Below, piece by piece: positions 37,069 to 45,314 of a DNA stretch of 64,000 nt (its first letter is position 1; each line of letters starts with the position of its first letter). The notes beneath the pieces are model-generated. The model worked only from the letters and a program-made list of their open reading frames with translations. It did no database searches and had not been told where the DNA came from. The translations under genes and the position numbers were made by a program. The stretch covers positions 62,001 to 126,000 of the forward strand of contig NZ_LWAE01000005.1 of NCBI RefSeq assembly GCF_001623875.1, read 5' to 3'. The DNA comes from Clostridium magnum DSM 2767. GTDB taxonomy: Bacteria > Bacillota > Clostridia > Clostridiales > Clostridiaceae.

Positions 37069-37172
37069 TTAATCCTCCTTATAGCTGTCAATTAGATTTT
37101 TCAGTTCATCAGCCTCTTGACTGCTTAATTTTTTTAAAACGGTGTAGGTAGTGGATTTTTTCCCTTTTGAAT
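37069..37172 (-). pseudogene. C-terminal remnant of a BlaI/MecI-type repressor
   Basis: The minus-strand reading KGKKSTTYTVLKKLSSQEAD continues to LKNLIDSYKED and stop, matching the last part of BlaI repressors, and it overlaps the ribosome binding site of the BlaR1-like gene as in an intact blaI-blaR pair. Upstream of it the frame has a stop and the winged helix is gone. Confidence 0.7.
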
Positions 37173-37215
37173 ATTACGAAGTAAACTAACTTTGAATTTC
37201 TCTCTTAAAATAATG

Positions 37216-37332
37216 TCAAACATAACATGTAGTTACTAATTCCCAACCCTGCTGTCCATATTCATTAAGTATTCTTGTTGTTCTTTCACCACTGCCAATA
37301 ATGCATACACATTTATACTGATATTTTTTCAT
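37216..37332 (-). CDS. Small DUF4177-like protein (38 aa)
   Basis: 38 codons with a GGGAGGGG site 9 nt before the ATG. The sequence MKKYQYKCVCIIGSGERTTR ... NEYGQQGWELVTTCYV has the YxYK start and EGWELV-like ending of DUF4177 proteins, but is shorter than the usual 55-65 residues. It lies just upstream of the blaI remnant. Function unknown. Confidence 0.55.
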   Translation of the reverse strand: MKKYQYKCVCIIGSGERTTRILNEYGQQGWELVTTCYV

Positions 37333-37511
37333 ATAAATAACCCCTCCCATTTTTCTATTTGCATTTTCTTACAGTTTCGTTACTTCATAAGAATATTCCG
37401 CAATATCATTTAATAAATTATAAACGGAAAATCCTTTTTCAATGTATTTGTATAAATCTACTGATTTTATCGGGTATAGCTGAGTGGATCATATATGATT
37501 GTATACTTTAT

Positions 37512-37562
37512 TTGACATACATAGAAGATCTATGTATAATACTTACATAGATCTTCTATGTA
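37512..37562 (+). promoter_or_regulatory. Promoter with paired palindromic operator for the PadR regulator
   Basis: TTGACA (37512) and TATAAT (37535) with 17-bp spacing. TACATAGAAGATCTATGTA occupies the spacer (37518-37536) and its exact reverse complement TACATAGATCTTCTATGTA lies just past the -10 (37544-37562). Each arm is itself nearly palindromic (ACATAG...CTATGT). PadR proteins usually repress their own gene at ATGT/ACAT dyads, so autoregulation is likely. Confidence 0.8.
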
Positions 37563-37575
37563 AGGGGGTGTGATT

Positions 37576-37911
37576 TTGATTTCTAAAGATTTAATAGCTG
37601 CATCATCAAGACCACTTATACTTTCATTATTATCTAAAAAAGAAAGTTATGGCTATGAGATTATAAAGAATATCCAAGAACTTTCAGACAGTAATATCAT
37701 ATGGAAGGATGGGATGCTATACCCTGTATTAAAAAAATTATGTGAGAATGGATTGGTTGAAAGTGAATGGAAAACCATTGATGGAAGAAAAAGAAAATAC
37801 TACAAAATAACAGCGTTAGGTTTAGAAGCTTTAAGAACTGAGAAATCTCAATGGAAAATAGTCAATACTACTTTAAATAATATTTGGGGGTGCTCTTTAT
37901 GTTCCGATTAA
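37576..37911 (+). CDS. PadR-family transcriptional regulator
   Basis: 111-residue PadR (winged helix) repressor: RPLILSLLSKKESYGYEIIKNI near residue 10, then WKDGMLYPVLKKLCENGLVESEW and GRKRKYYKITALG, which is the winged helix. TTG at 37576 is preferred, giving the usual MISKDLIAASS start with GGGGGTG ahead; a GTG two codons earlier is possible. It overlaps the next gene, a common pairing of PadR with a membrane protein under its control. Confidence 0.87.
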   Translation: MISKDLIAASSRPLILSLLSKKESYGYEIIKNIQELSDSNIIWKDGMLYPVLKKLCENGLVESEWKTIDGRKRKYYKITALGLEALRTEKSQWKIVNTTLNNIWGCSLCSD

Positions 37912-38135
37912 AAGATTCAATAGAAATCTGGAAACAAAAATTATCTAATAGTAATTCGTTTACAAATTCTGATATCGAGGAATTAGAAAGTCATTTATTA
38001 GATGAAATAGAGATTTTAAAGGAAAAAGAATTAACTGAAGAAGAAGCTTTTTATGTTGCTTCTAGCAGACTTGGATCAGTAGAATTACTTAGCAGTGAGT
38101 TTACAAAAATAAACACAAAGTCCAATATATCTTAA
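37899..38135 (+). CDS. Permease-prefix-domain protein (probably the N-terminal part of a split gene)
   Basis: 78 residues: MFRLKDSIEIWKQKL, a FTNSDIEELESHLLDEIEIL helix and EEEAFYVASSRLGSVELL, the soluble prefix (HAAS-like) domain usually fused to membrane helices in PadR-linked proteins. It overlaps padR by 13 nt. It stops at 38135, and the missing membrane part is encoded in another frame just downstream, which suggests a frameshift. Confidence 0.65.
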   Translation: MFRLKDSIEIWKQKLSNSNSFTNSDIEELESHLLDEIEILKEKELTEEEAFYVASSRLGSVELLSSEFTKINTKSNIS

Positions 38136-38142
38136 AGGAGTA

Positions 38143-38598
38143 GTGTGGCTTCTCGGTGGATATATACTAATTTCTTTTATTCAGCAGCTAATAACCACTT
38201 TTTCTCTATTTTCAACAAACTATATATATGCTATAAATGCATTCCATGCAAACAATCTTCCTTATTTAAGCTTTATTATAAGCATAATTATTTCAACAAT
38301 ATTTTTATATTTCTTGATTATTCCAAAGTACAAGTTGTTATCAAAAATTCAATCTAATTTTAATTATTTATTTAATTATAAAAGATTATTTTTGGTGTTG
38401 AGCTTCGTAATATTGACTATTATGAATTCTATAGGATTTAATATATTACGTTTGCTTATAATGAATAATATAGTTAATAATATGGCTGAAGGAGGCCTAA
38501 CGAAAGCAACAATTAATGAAAACATATTCGCTATTATTTGGTCAATAATAGTATGCTTAACTTTTATGTTACTATCACTTAGAGAATCCAGGAATTAA
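38143..38598 (+). pseudogene. Membrane part of the split permease-prefix protein
   Basis: 151 codons with four hydrophobic helices, beginning VWLLGGYILISFIQQLI, the sequence expected to follow the prefix domain in intact relatives. It is in the +1 frame relative to the upstream 78-aa part. The only start is GTG with AAAGGAG just 2 nt away, too close for efficient initiation. It could be a separate coupled gene, but a broken single gene is more likely. Confidence 0.55.
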
Positions 38599-38684
38599 AC
38601 AAAATATAATTAGTATATATCATACCTTTTGTTTAAATATAACAAGCGTTTTTAATTGTGGGAAAAGAGGAGCAAATCAAAATA

Positions 38685-38724
38685 AAAAAGGCGTATAACT
38701 TTATTATTAGTACGCCTTTCTTAC
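38685..38724 (+). terminator. Terminator behind the PadR module
   Basis: AAAGGCGTA and TACGCCTTT form a 9-bp stem followed by CTTAC; the minus strand has a run of Ts after the stem, so it may serve both directions. Confidence 0.65.
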
Positions 38725-38801
38725 AATTCCGTCACAACTTGAGAAGATTGCAAACTAAAAAAGGATAAATTTTCAGAATACGGATAATAATTATTCAGTT
38801 C

Positions 38802-39095
38802 CTATATCTTTTTATAATGTCCTTCTATTTTATCATAAGGAATTAAAACAATCGGCTGATTTGCAGGTGTAAATAAGTCTATTCCTTCTTGATTTTCATC
38901 TGGTCTAAAATATTTTTTCCTAAACTTTTCAATGACCCAGCCCTTAATTCCATTAGGTATTGAATCCCAATTACCATTTTTATTAACTGATTCAAATGAT
39001 GGCATTGCAGCACCTGTTCCGCACATTGGTGGGTAGTAATAACATCTCTCTGTAATTTCAATTCTATATAACTTCTTTGTTTCTAAAAAACTCAT
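38802..39095 (-). CDS. Hypothetical protein
   Basis: 97 residues starting MSFLETKKLYRIEITERCYY, with a Cys/Pro-rich CYYYPPMCGTG near residue 18 and a KFRKKYFRPDENQ segment. No membrane helix or signal is seen. The ATG at 39095 has GAGGG 5-6 nt upstream; an earlier in-frame start at 39158 has no site. I do not recognise a family. It is monocistronic. Confidence 0.55.
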   Translation of the reverse strand: MSFLETKKLYRIEITERCYYYPPMCGTGAAMPSFESVNKNGNWDSIPNGIKGWVIEKFRKKYFRPDENQEGIDLFTPANQPIVLIPYDKIEGHYKKI

Positions 39096-39273
39096 AAAAA
39101 CCCTCATTTCTTTAAATAAAATTTTATTGTATATATTAATTGTCATAATGGATAACATATTATAAATATGGCACTTCCATGTCTCATAGAGTTGTCATAA
39201 TGCTGAAGTCATCAAAGTATATTAAATATTTCTAAGATGTTGGGATCTGTTACCAATAAAAAGGGTGCAATTT

Positions 39274-39300
39274 GATTTTATTACCATTGGTGATAAAATT
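39274..39300. promoter_or_regulatory. Inverted repeat in the gap upstream of the HTH gene
   Basis: TTTTATTACCA and TGGTGATAAAA are near-perfect 11-bp arms around one base, in the 425-bp gene-free stretch 39096-39520. TTACCAATAAAAAGGG just upstream repeats part of it. It may be an operator; the regulator is unknown. Confidence 0.4.
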
Positions 39301-39426
39301 CAACAAATTTTATTTTTTCGGTTGAGATATTTAAATTTGCTGTATCATATTTTTGTTATTTAGCCTACAAGGTGTAAAAAAGCTCATCAGATGTTTCATA
39401 GAGTAAAATAGGTTCAACCTATTATG

Positions 39427-39484
39427 TAAGGTTAGCTTGACATAATAAGGTTAGCTTGACATAAAAGTAAAGTAATATTATATT
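39427..39484 (+). promoter_or_regulatory. Promoter of the HTH-def operon with a 19-bp tandem duplication
   Basis: TAAGGTTAGCTTGACATAA occurs twice in direct contact (39427-39445, 39446-39464). The second copy supplies TTGACA (39456), which stands 17 bp before TATATT (39479). Just downstream TAATGT...ACATTA is a small dyad near the start site, a possible operator for the HTH protein. Confidence 0.6.
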
Positions 39485-39520
39485 GTTAATGTAAGGTAAA
39501 CATTACAGGAGTGATATTTA

Positions 39521-39757
39521 ATGAAAAATAAATTGAAACAATTTCGTGAAGAGTTAGGGCTAACCCAAGAACAATTAGGTGAACTTGTAGGTGTATCAAG
39601 ACAAGCAATTATTGCTATTGAAACAGAAAAGTTTGAACCATCTATATGGTTGGCTTACGACATTGCTAAAGTATTCCGTAGTACAATAGAGGAAGTTTTT
39701 CTTTTTGAAGAAAGTGAAAGAAAATCTAGGGCGAAGCAAAGCAGAGGTGTGGTTTAA
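39521..39757 (+). CDS. XRE-family helix-turn-helix regulator (short)
   Basis: 78 residues, nearly all HTH: QFREELGLTQEQLGELVGVSRQAIIAIE, then LAYDIAKVFRSTIEEVFLFEE, the common YozG/short-Cro form that usually autoregulates. Its stop codon is immediately followed by the ATG of the peptide deformylase gene, so the two are one transcription and translation unit. It probably controls its own promoter. Confidence 0.87.
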   Translation: MKNKLKQFREELGLTQEQLGELVGVSRQAIIAIETEKFEPSIWLAYDIAKVFRSTIEEVFLFEESERKSRAKQSRGVV

Positions 39758-40210
39758 ATGGCATTAAGGCAAATTAGAATGTTTGATGATGAAATATTAA
39801 GAAAAAAGAGTAAGGCAGTTGAAGTTGTAGATGATAGAATAAGGCAAATATTAAATGATATGGCTGATACCATGTATAATACAAAGAATGGTGCGGGATT
39901 AGCTGCGCCGCAAGTAGGCATATTGAAGCGATTAGTTGTAATTGATATGGGACAAGGACTTATAAAATTAGTAAATCCAAAGATAATTAGACAAGAAGGA
40001 ACACAAGAAGTTATAGAAGGTTGTTTGAGTATTCCAAATAAATGGGGAAAATTAATAAGACCTGCGAAAGTAACAGTATTAGCATTAAATGAAAATGGAG
40101 AGGAAATTACGTTGACTGGTACAGGAGATTTGGCAAAATGTTTCAGCCATGAAATAGACCATTTAGAAGGTATACTTTTTACTGATTTAGTTACCGAATA
40201 TGTAAAGTAG
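39758..40210 (+). CDS. def: Peptide deformylase
   Basis: 150 residues with all three deformylase motifs: GAGLAAPQ (45-52), EGCLSIP with Cys89, and HEIDH (131-135). The cysteine and two histidines bind the catalytic metal that removes N-formyl groups from new proteins. In clostridia this short form often pairs with an HTH gene, as here, and may be an accessory copy beside the housekeeping def in the fmt locus. Confidence 0.93.
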   Translation: MALRQIRMFDDEILRKKSKAVEVVDDRIRQILNDMADTMYNTKNGAGLAAPQVGILKRLVVIDMGQGLIKLVNPKIIRQEGTQEVIEGCLSIPNKWGKLIRPAKVTVLALNENGEEITLTGTGDLAKCFSHEIDHLEGILFTDLVTEYVK

Positions 40211-40240
40211 TATTATTTATTACTATTGAGGAGAAGATAA

Positions 40241-41158
40241 ATGAATTTTATAGCTATAGATTTTGAGACTGCAAATGAAAAAAGAAACAGTGCATGTTCA
40301 ATTGGTATTGCTGTTGTGAAAAATGGACATGTTGTAGAAAAAATACATCATTTGATAAGGCCTAAGGAAATGAGATTTATGCCAATTAATATTGGAATCC
40401 ATGGAATAAGACCAGGTATGGTCGAGAATGAACCTGAGTTTGATAAAGTATGGGAGAGAATTAAGCAATATTTCAATAATAGCTTAGTGATAGCACACAA
40501 TGCTTCCTTTGATATATCGGTTTTAAGAAAGAGTGCAGAACTTTATGATATAGAGCTGCCGGAGTTTAAGTATATTTGCACAATGAAACTTGCTAGAAAC
40601 TTTTATAAAGGAATTGAAAATGCAAAATTGAATGCAGTGAATGATTTTTTAGGATATAAGTTTAAGCACCACGATGCACTATATGATGCCCTTGCCTGTA
40701 GTAATATATTGCTTAATATATCTGAAGAATTAAGGTGTAGTGATATTAATGAAATATCTAAATTAATAGGTGTAACTATTGGAACAATAGACAGCAGTGG
40801 GTATAAACCATCATCAACTAAAGGAAGGTGCCTTAAAACATCTAATAGAATTTATTATCCTAAAATAGAAACTATATTTGAAAAGACAGAAAATGATGGA
40901 TTTAAAAATGAAGTGGTTGTATTTACCGGAAGATTAAACTCTATGACTAGAGATGAAGCTATGAGATTAGTTAGAAGGCTTGGAGGGACGACTGGAAGCT
41001 CTGTTACAAAAAAGACAACAATTTTAGTGACTAATATGAAAGATATAAAAGATTTACGTAGAGAAGAAATGAGTAATAAGCTCAAAAAGGCAACAGATTT
41101 AAATGCAAAAGGACAGAATATAAAATTTTTAAACGAAGAGGAATTTTTGAATATCTGA
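40241..41158 (+). CDS. DEDDh 3'-5' exonuclease with C-terminal BRCT domain
   Basis: 305 residues. The exonuclease domain (1-165) has AIDFETANE (ExoI), AHNASFDISVLR (ExoII) and HHDALYDALA (ExoIII, DEDDh type), as in DNA polymerase III epsilon-like proteins. A BRCT domain (about 222-305) contains EVVVFTGRLNSMTRDEAMRL and GGTTGSSVTKKTTILV. This combination is a Firmicutes repair-type nuclease. It has a GAGGAG site and follows def without a terminator. Confidence 0.87.
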   Translation: MNFIAIDFETANEKRNSACSIGIAVVKNGHVVEKIHHLIRPKEMRFMPINIGIHGIRPGMVENEPEFDKVWERIKQYFNNSLVIAHNASFDISVLRKSAELYDIELPEFKYICTMKLARNFYKGIENAKLNAVNDFLGYKFKHHDALYDALACSNILLNISEELRCSDINEISKLIGVTIGTIDSSGYKPSSTKGRCLKTSNRIYYPKIETIFEKTENDGFKNEVVVFTGRLNSMTRDEAMRLVRRLGGTTGSSVTKKTTILVTNMKDIKDLRREEMSNKLKKATDLNAKGQNIKFLNEEEFLNI

Positions 41159-41173
41159 CTAATAAACTATAAT

Positions 41174-41216
41174 TTGATTATTATTATTTAAAATGATATA
41201 CTTACCTAGGTAAGTA
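41174..41216 (+). promoter_or_regulatory. MarR promoter with perfect 18-bp palindromic operator
   Basis: TTGATT (41174) and TATACT (41197) with 17-bp spacing and a TG extension before the -10. TACTTACCTAGGTAAGTA (41199-41216) is a perfect palindrome overlapping the -10 and start site, 16 nt before the MarR ATG, so it should be the MarR operator. Confidence 0.8.
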
Positions 41217-41231
41217 ATCGGAGGTGGAAAA

Positions 41232-41639
41232 ATGATTTTGTATGGTCATAATGTAAATCAATTAGCAAGGAGTTTTACGAAGAGATTAAATGAAAAAATC
41301 TCCCCACTTGGGTTATACTCGTCACAGTGGGGAATTGTAGTATACTTACATAAAAAAGGGGAATGTACACAAATTGAATTATGTAAATATCTTGGAGTAG
41401 AAGCTCCAACTATTACAAGGACTTTAGCTAGAATGGAGGAAATGGGACTTGTAATCAGAAGAGAAGGAAATGACAAACGTGAAAGGCATATAAAATTAAC
41501 TGAAAAAGCTTATGAAATGTATCCTAAGTGGTATGAGGCTGCTAAGAGAATAGAATTGGAAGCTATAAATAATATTAGTAAAGAGGAGCTTAAAATTTTT
41601 AATCAAACATTAGAAAAAATGATGATGAACTTAGATTAA
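41232..41639 (+). CDS. MarR-family transcriptional regulator
   Basis: 135 residues. The winged helix is QWGIVVYLHKKGECTQIELCKYLGVEAPTITRTLARMEEMGLVIRRE with the wing GNDKRERHIKLTEKA. It is preceded by a perfect palindrome and followed 28 nt later by a FUSC-type transporter gene, the usual repressor-efflux pair. Confidence 0.9.
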   Translation: MILYGHNVNQLARSFTKRLNEKISPLGLYSSQWGIVVYLHKKGECTQIELCKYLGVEAPTITRTLARMEEMGLVIRREGNDKRERHIKLTEKAYEMYPKWYEAAKRIELEAINNISKEELKIFNQTLEKMMMNLD

Positions 41640-41667
41640 AGGAATAAAAAACAAAGGATGAGTAAAT

Positions 41668-43563
41668 ATGTATAAAGGTATAATAAAACAAGCATTTAGA
41701 CTAAATAAAAATCCTTTTCCTTGGGAAAAGGCAATAAGTGCCGCTCTATGTGGAGGCTTTCCAGTAATTATTGGACTTTTATTAAATCAAATGCGTTTTG
41801 GATTATTAGGAGCAATAGGTGGATTTACTTATTTATATGTTTTTAATGAGCCATATGCTCAACGGGTAAAAAAAATATTTTTTATTGCTATTGGTATTAC
41901 ACTTTCAGTTACACTGGGAACTTTAACTGCACCTTATCCATCACTTATAATATTAATAGTAGGTTTAATTGGAATAATTGCAACTTTTATTTTTGGTATA
42001 TTTAACATACCTGGACCTGCAGCAGTGTTTTTTGTATTAAGCTTTACGATGACAACAGGAATTAAAATTGATCAATCAGAAATACCTATCTTTATTGCTG
42101 TTGTATTTGTTAGTAGTATGTTTTCATGGATAGTTAGTATGATAGGGTACTTTTTTAATCCTCATGGTCCTGAATTAAGAAAAATCAAAGGATTGTATTT
42201 GGCTTTGGCAGAATTCGCTGAAGATATTGGCAGTGAAGATATCAGTAATGTGAGAAATAGAACTGTCAATGCTTTAAAGGAATCAGAAGAAATTCTTACA
42301 ATAGGATATATGCCGTGGAAAATTTCATTTTTGTTTAATCGATTATTTCTTTTAAATAACTATGCTAATAAAATGTTTTTAGAAATGCTTGAGCTCCATT
42401 CAAATAGTAAAAATAAATTACCTAAAGAACTTATTGGTATGATAAGAAAATTATCAACAGGGATTAATTTGAAGAATGAAGAAACAATTGAATTAGAAAA
42501 ACTAAAAGTCCAGTTAGATAAAAAGTATCATAAGATTTTGGAGATAATATATGATATTGAAGCTATAATGAATTTACCGATAAAATATATCGGGCACAGT
42601 ATTGAAATTTCTAAACCATCATCAGCCATAAAGTTTAGCAAAGCTTTTAATAAAGATTCTATAGTGTTTGTTAATTCAATTAGATATGGAATTGTACTTT
42701 CAATATCAGCAATAATAGCATTTAATTTGCCATTTACAAGACCATATTGGATTACTTTATCATGTGCTGCAGTTATGTGTGGTTCAACTATTATGGCAAC
42801 TTTTCATAGAGCAATTCAACGTTCAGTTGGGACTATGATTGGTATAGCTTTAGCTATAATTATTTTAAGTTTTCAACCACAAGGCTTTATGGTAGTTGTA
42901 GTTAATATGTGTTTAACAGCATTAATAGAACTTGCTATTTCAAAGAATTATGCATTAGCAGCAATATTTATTACACCAAATTCTATACTAATAGCAGAAA
43001 ATTCCACTCAAATTCATAATGTAACTTATTTTGCTACAGCTCGTATTACAGATATAGTTGTTGGATCTCTAATTGGATTAATTGGAACATATATTATTGG
43101 ACGTAAATCAGCATCTAGCAGATTACCAGATTTAATGGCTAAATTATTACGCAGTCATGCTAGAGTATTAGTTTTTTTAGCATTTAATAGAAATGAAAAT
43201 GATACAAGCATTATAAAAGAAAAGATGGAAATAGATTTTATGAACTTTAAAATGGCTTATAATACAGCCTTGGGAGAGATTCCTAATAATGAAGAAATAC
43301 TCGAAACTATGTGGCCAGCATTTTATTCATTAGAACATATTAGTTACTTACTTACTCAATACTGTATAAAAGAGGGGCATTTAAACTTGTCTGACGAAGA
43401 ATTGGCACAACTGATACTTATTTATCAAACAATGGCAAATGATATTGAACATAAAAATGTAATACAGCCTAGAAAAATTACTATTATTAATGGAATCTCT
43501 GAGTTTTGTGAAGAAATTAATAGGCTCCAAGAAGCATTAAGTATAAAGAAGATAATATGGTAA
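41668..43563 (+). CDS. FUSC-family (fusaric acid/aromatic acid type) membrane exporter
   Basis: 631 residues with two helix bundles: residues 20-155 (about five helices, with YVFNEPYAQRVKK) and 335-470 (SIRYGIVLSISAIIAFNLPF, RPYWITLSCAAVMCG and HRAIQRSVGTMIG), each followed by a long cytosolic part. RPYW...HRxxQRxxGT is the FUSC motif. It probably exports aromatic or other weak organic acids and is derepressed by ligand binding to the MarR protein upstream. Confidence 0.85.
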   Translation: MYKGIIKQAFRLNKNPFPWEKAISAALCGGFPVIIGLLLNQMRFGLLGAIGGFTYLYVFNEPYAQRVKKIFFIAIGITLSVTLGTLTAPYPSLIILIVGLIGIIATFIFGIFNIPGPAAVFFVLSFTMTTGIKIDQSEIPIFIAVVFVSSMFSWIVSMIGYFFNPHGPELRKIKGLYLALAEFAEDIGSEDISNVRNRTVNALKESEEILTIGYMPWKISFLFNRLFLLNNYANKMFLEMLELHSNSKNKLPKELIGMIRKLSTGINLKNEETIELEKLKVQLDKKYHKILEIIYDIEAIMNLPIKYIGHSIEISKPSSAIKFSKAFNKDSIVFVNSIRYGIVLSISAIIAFNLPFTRPYWITLSCAAVMCGSTIMATFHRAIQRSVGTMIGIALAIIILSFQPQGFMVVVVNMCLTALIELAISKNYALAAIFITPNSILIAENSTQIHNVTYFATARITDIVVGSLIGLIGTYIIGRKSASSRLPDLMAKLLRSHARVLVFLAFNRNENDTSIIKEKMEIDFMNFKMAYNTALGEIPNNEEILETMWPAFYSLEHISYLLTQYCIKEGHLNLSDEELAQLILIYQTMANDIEHKNVIQPRKITIINGISEFCEEINRLQEALSIKKIIW

Positions 43564-43583
43564 TGCAAATTAAATAATTAGAT

Positions 43584-43635
43584 AAAAAGAGGTAAACCGC
43601 GTCTGTCCTACAGGGTATAGTGTACCTCTTTTTTC
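43584..43635 (+). terminator. Terminator of the MarR-FUSC operon
   Basis: AAAAAGAGGTA and TACCTCTTTTT form a perfect 11-bp stem with its own T-run. Confidence 0.85.
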
Positions 43636-43709
43636 TATCTAACATGGTTCCTAATAGAATTTAATACTAGATCCCCTTGATGATCATTTAAATCCAAGAA
43701 CATCAATGA

Positions 43710-44123
43710 TTATTGAACCTCCAATACATAAGCACAACCTATTTGTATTCCTTCTAACGGTTTAAATGGATACATATAGTTGCTATCTACCTTCAATCCA
43801 TTTTTAATACAGCACTTAGCCATTTCACGTGCAATAACCGATTGTACTGTTATACGTTTAAATCCATTTTCTTTAGCAATTTTCTTTAATTCATCCAACA
43901 CTTTGGTAAAAATTCCCTTCCTCCTATTATGTACACTAATTCTCCGAATAACCAAATTCTTTGGGTAATAACTTGCTATAAATAATTCCGTACTGGCGTC
44001 CTCATTCATTATTGTTATTCCTACTTTAGAAGAACCAACCATAGTTACAGTTGTATCATCATTAGTTTCTAATATATTTTTTATATTGTTAAAATCTGAT
44101 ACATGCAATTCTATAAATTCCAT
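43710..44123 (-). CDS. GNAT-family acetyltransferase-like protein
   Basis: 137 residues. ASYYPKNLVIRRISVHNRRK leading to GIFTKVLDELKKIAKENGFK is the acetyl-CoA-binding beta4-alpha3 region of GNAT enzymes, with RRKGIF in place of the usual Q/RxxGxG/A loop. The C-terminal NGLKVDSNYMYPFKPL fits the last strands. Substrate unknown. It has an AAGGAG site. Confidence 0.7.
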   Translation of the reverse strand: MEFIELHVSDFNNIKNILETNDDTTVTMVGSSKVGITIMNEDASTELFIASYYPKNLVIRRISVHNRRKGIFTKVLDELKKIAKENGFKRITVQSVIAREMAKCCIKNGLKVDSNYMYPFKPLEGIQIGCAYVLEVQ

Positions 44124-44178
44124 TTAATCTCCTTTCTTGTTTATAAGTAATCTAAAGTATGCCCTACATTTCCATTAT

Positions 44179-44231
44179 GAAGTGGAAATGTGAATCAGAT
44201 AGCAGCATTGAGCGGGTAGTCATAGGATAAA
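44179..44231 (+). repeat. Dispersed repeat, short form (copy E)
   Basis: From GAAGTGGAAATGTGAATCAG to TAGTCATAGGATAAA, 53 bp, in the gap between the GNAT and AIM24 genes. Confidence 0.75.
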
Positions 44232-44384
44232 CTTAAGGGTTTTGGTTAAATCTAAGTAATGGTAATATCAGCTTTAAGTTTAATTAAGTTGAATTTTCAG
44301 AATATATACCATATAATTATTTTACCATAAATGTATTAAAATGTATAATAATCAGTAGTAACTTATAAGAGGAGGAAAATTGAA

Positions 44385-45140
44385 ATGGTAACATGTAAAA
44401 ATCTCTATGAAAATAAAAATATAGAAGTAGTAGAAACTAGAGGAGATGTAAAGGTACTTGAGTATAAGAAAGATTTAAGTGTGAATGCTACAAATGCTGT
44501 GGCTGCATATTTTGCTTCAGAAATGAATGTTAGAAAGAGACAGGTTTTGATTGAATTAAAAGGTAATGCTTATACAATTAGTGCGGGAGCAATGCAGTGG
44601 ACTTCAGGAGCTGTTAGTATGGCTGCAGATGTTAAAGGATTTGGTGACTTATTTGGTAAAGCTTTATCTTCTAAGGTAACAAAAGAATCTGCAATTAAGC
44701 CTAAATATCAAGGAAATGGTTTGTTAATGTTAGAACCTACATATAAACACATTTTACTTGAAGAGGTTTCACAGTGGGGTGGAATAGTACTAGATGATGG
44801 TCTTTTTCTTGCTTGTGAATCGAAGGTTCAACAAAAGGTAGTAGCTAGAACTAATCTTTCTTCAGCGGTGCTGGGAAGAGAAGGCTTATTCAACTTATGC
44901 CTTAAAGGTGAAGGAATTGCTGTATTAGAAAGTCCTGTACCAAGAGATGAACTTATAGAATTTTTACTTGAAAATGATGAAGTTAGAATTGATGGAAACT
45001 ATGCTATTGCATGGTCTGACTCACTTGATTTTAGAGTTGAAAAGTCCAGTAAAAGTTTAATTGGTTCTGCAGTTTCAGGTGAAGGATTAGTTAATGTGTA
45101 CCGCGGAACAGGTAGAATACTTATGGCACCTATAGAATAA
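44385..45140 (+). CDS. AIM24-family protein
   Basis: 251 residues of the AIM24/COG2013 beta-sandwich family: VLIELKGNAYTISAGAMQWTSG near residue 46, GNGLLMLEPTYKHILLEEV near 106, and LFNLCLKGEGIAVLESPVP near 167 with GEGLVNVYRGTGRILMAP at the end. Bacterial roles are poorly known. GGAGGAAAAT precedes the ATG. It is monocistronic. Confidence 0.83.
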   Translation: MVTCKNLYENKNIEVVETRGDVKVLEYKKDLSVNATNAVAAYFASEMNVRKRQVLIELKGNAYTISAGAMQWTSGAVSMAADVKGFGDLFGKALSSKVTKESAIKPKYQGNGLLMLEPTYKHILLEEVSQWGGIVLDDGLFLACESKVQQKVVARTNLSSAVLGREGLFNLCLKGEGIAVLESPVPRDELIEFLLENDEVRIDGNYAIAWSDSLDFRVEKSSKSLIGSAVSGEGLVNVYRGTGRILMAPIE

Positions 45141-45222
45141 GAGATGTTACAGAGACAACTATACAAAATATAACTAGTGGATTTTAAAGATTATACTATG
45201 ACTCTACCTCCTTTCCAAGAAT

Positions 45223-45262
45223 GTTGAAGAACAATTGCTTGTGATGGGCATTGTTCTTCAAC
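45223..45262. terminator. Bidirectional terminator between AIM24 and DUF3892 genes
   Basis: GTTGAAGAACAAT and ATTGTTCTTCAAC form a perfect 13-bp stem between convergent genes. Confidence 0.75.
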
Positions 45263-45314
45263 AAACTGCAATGAATACCATCTACTTCATTGTAATACAT
45301 ACCCCACTTAAAAC

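Noticed and set aside
37359..37550. 63-codon frame upstream of padR
   Set aside because: It lies across the PadR promoter and operator, has no ribosome binding site and no recognisable sequence.
38145..38357. Overlapping 70-codon frame starting GTG GCT TCT
   Set aside because: It reads as an unlikely Tyr/Cys/Lys-rich protein, overlaps the better four-helix frame, and is only the out-of-frame continuation of the prefix gene.
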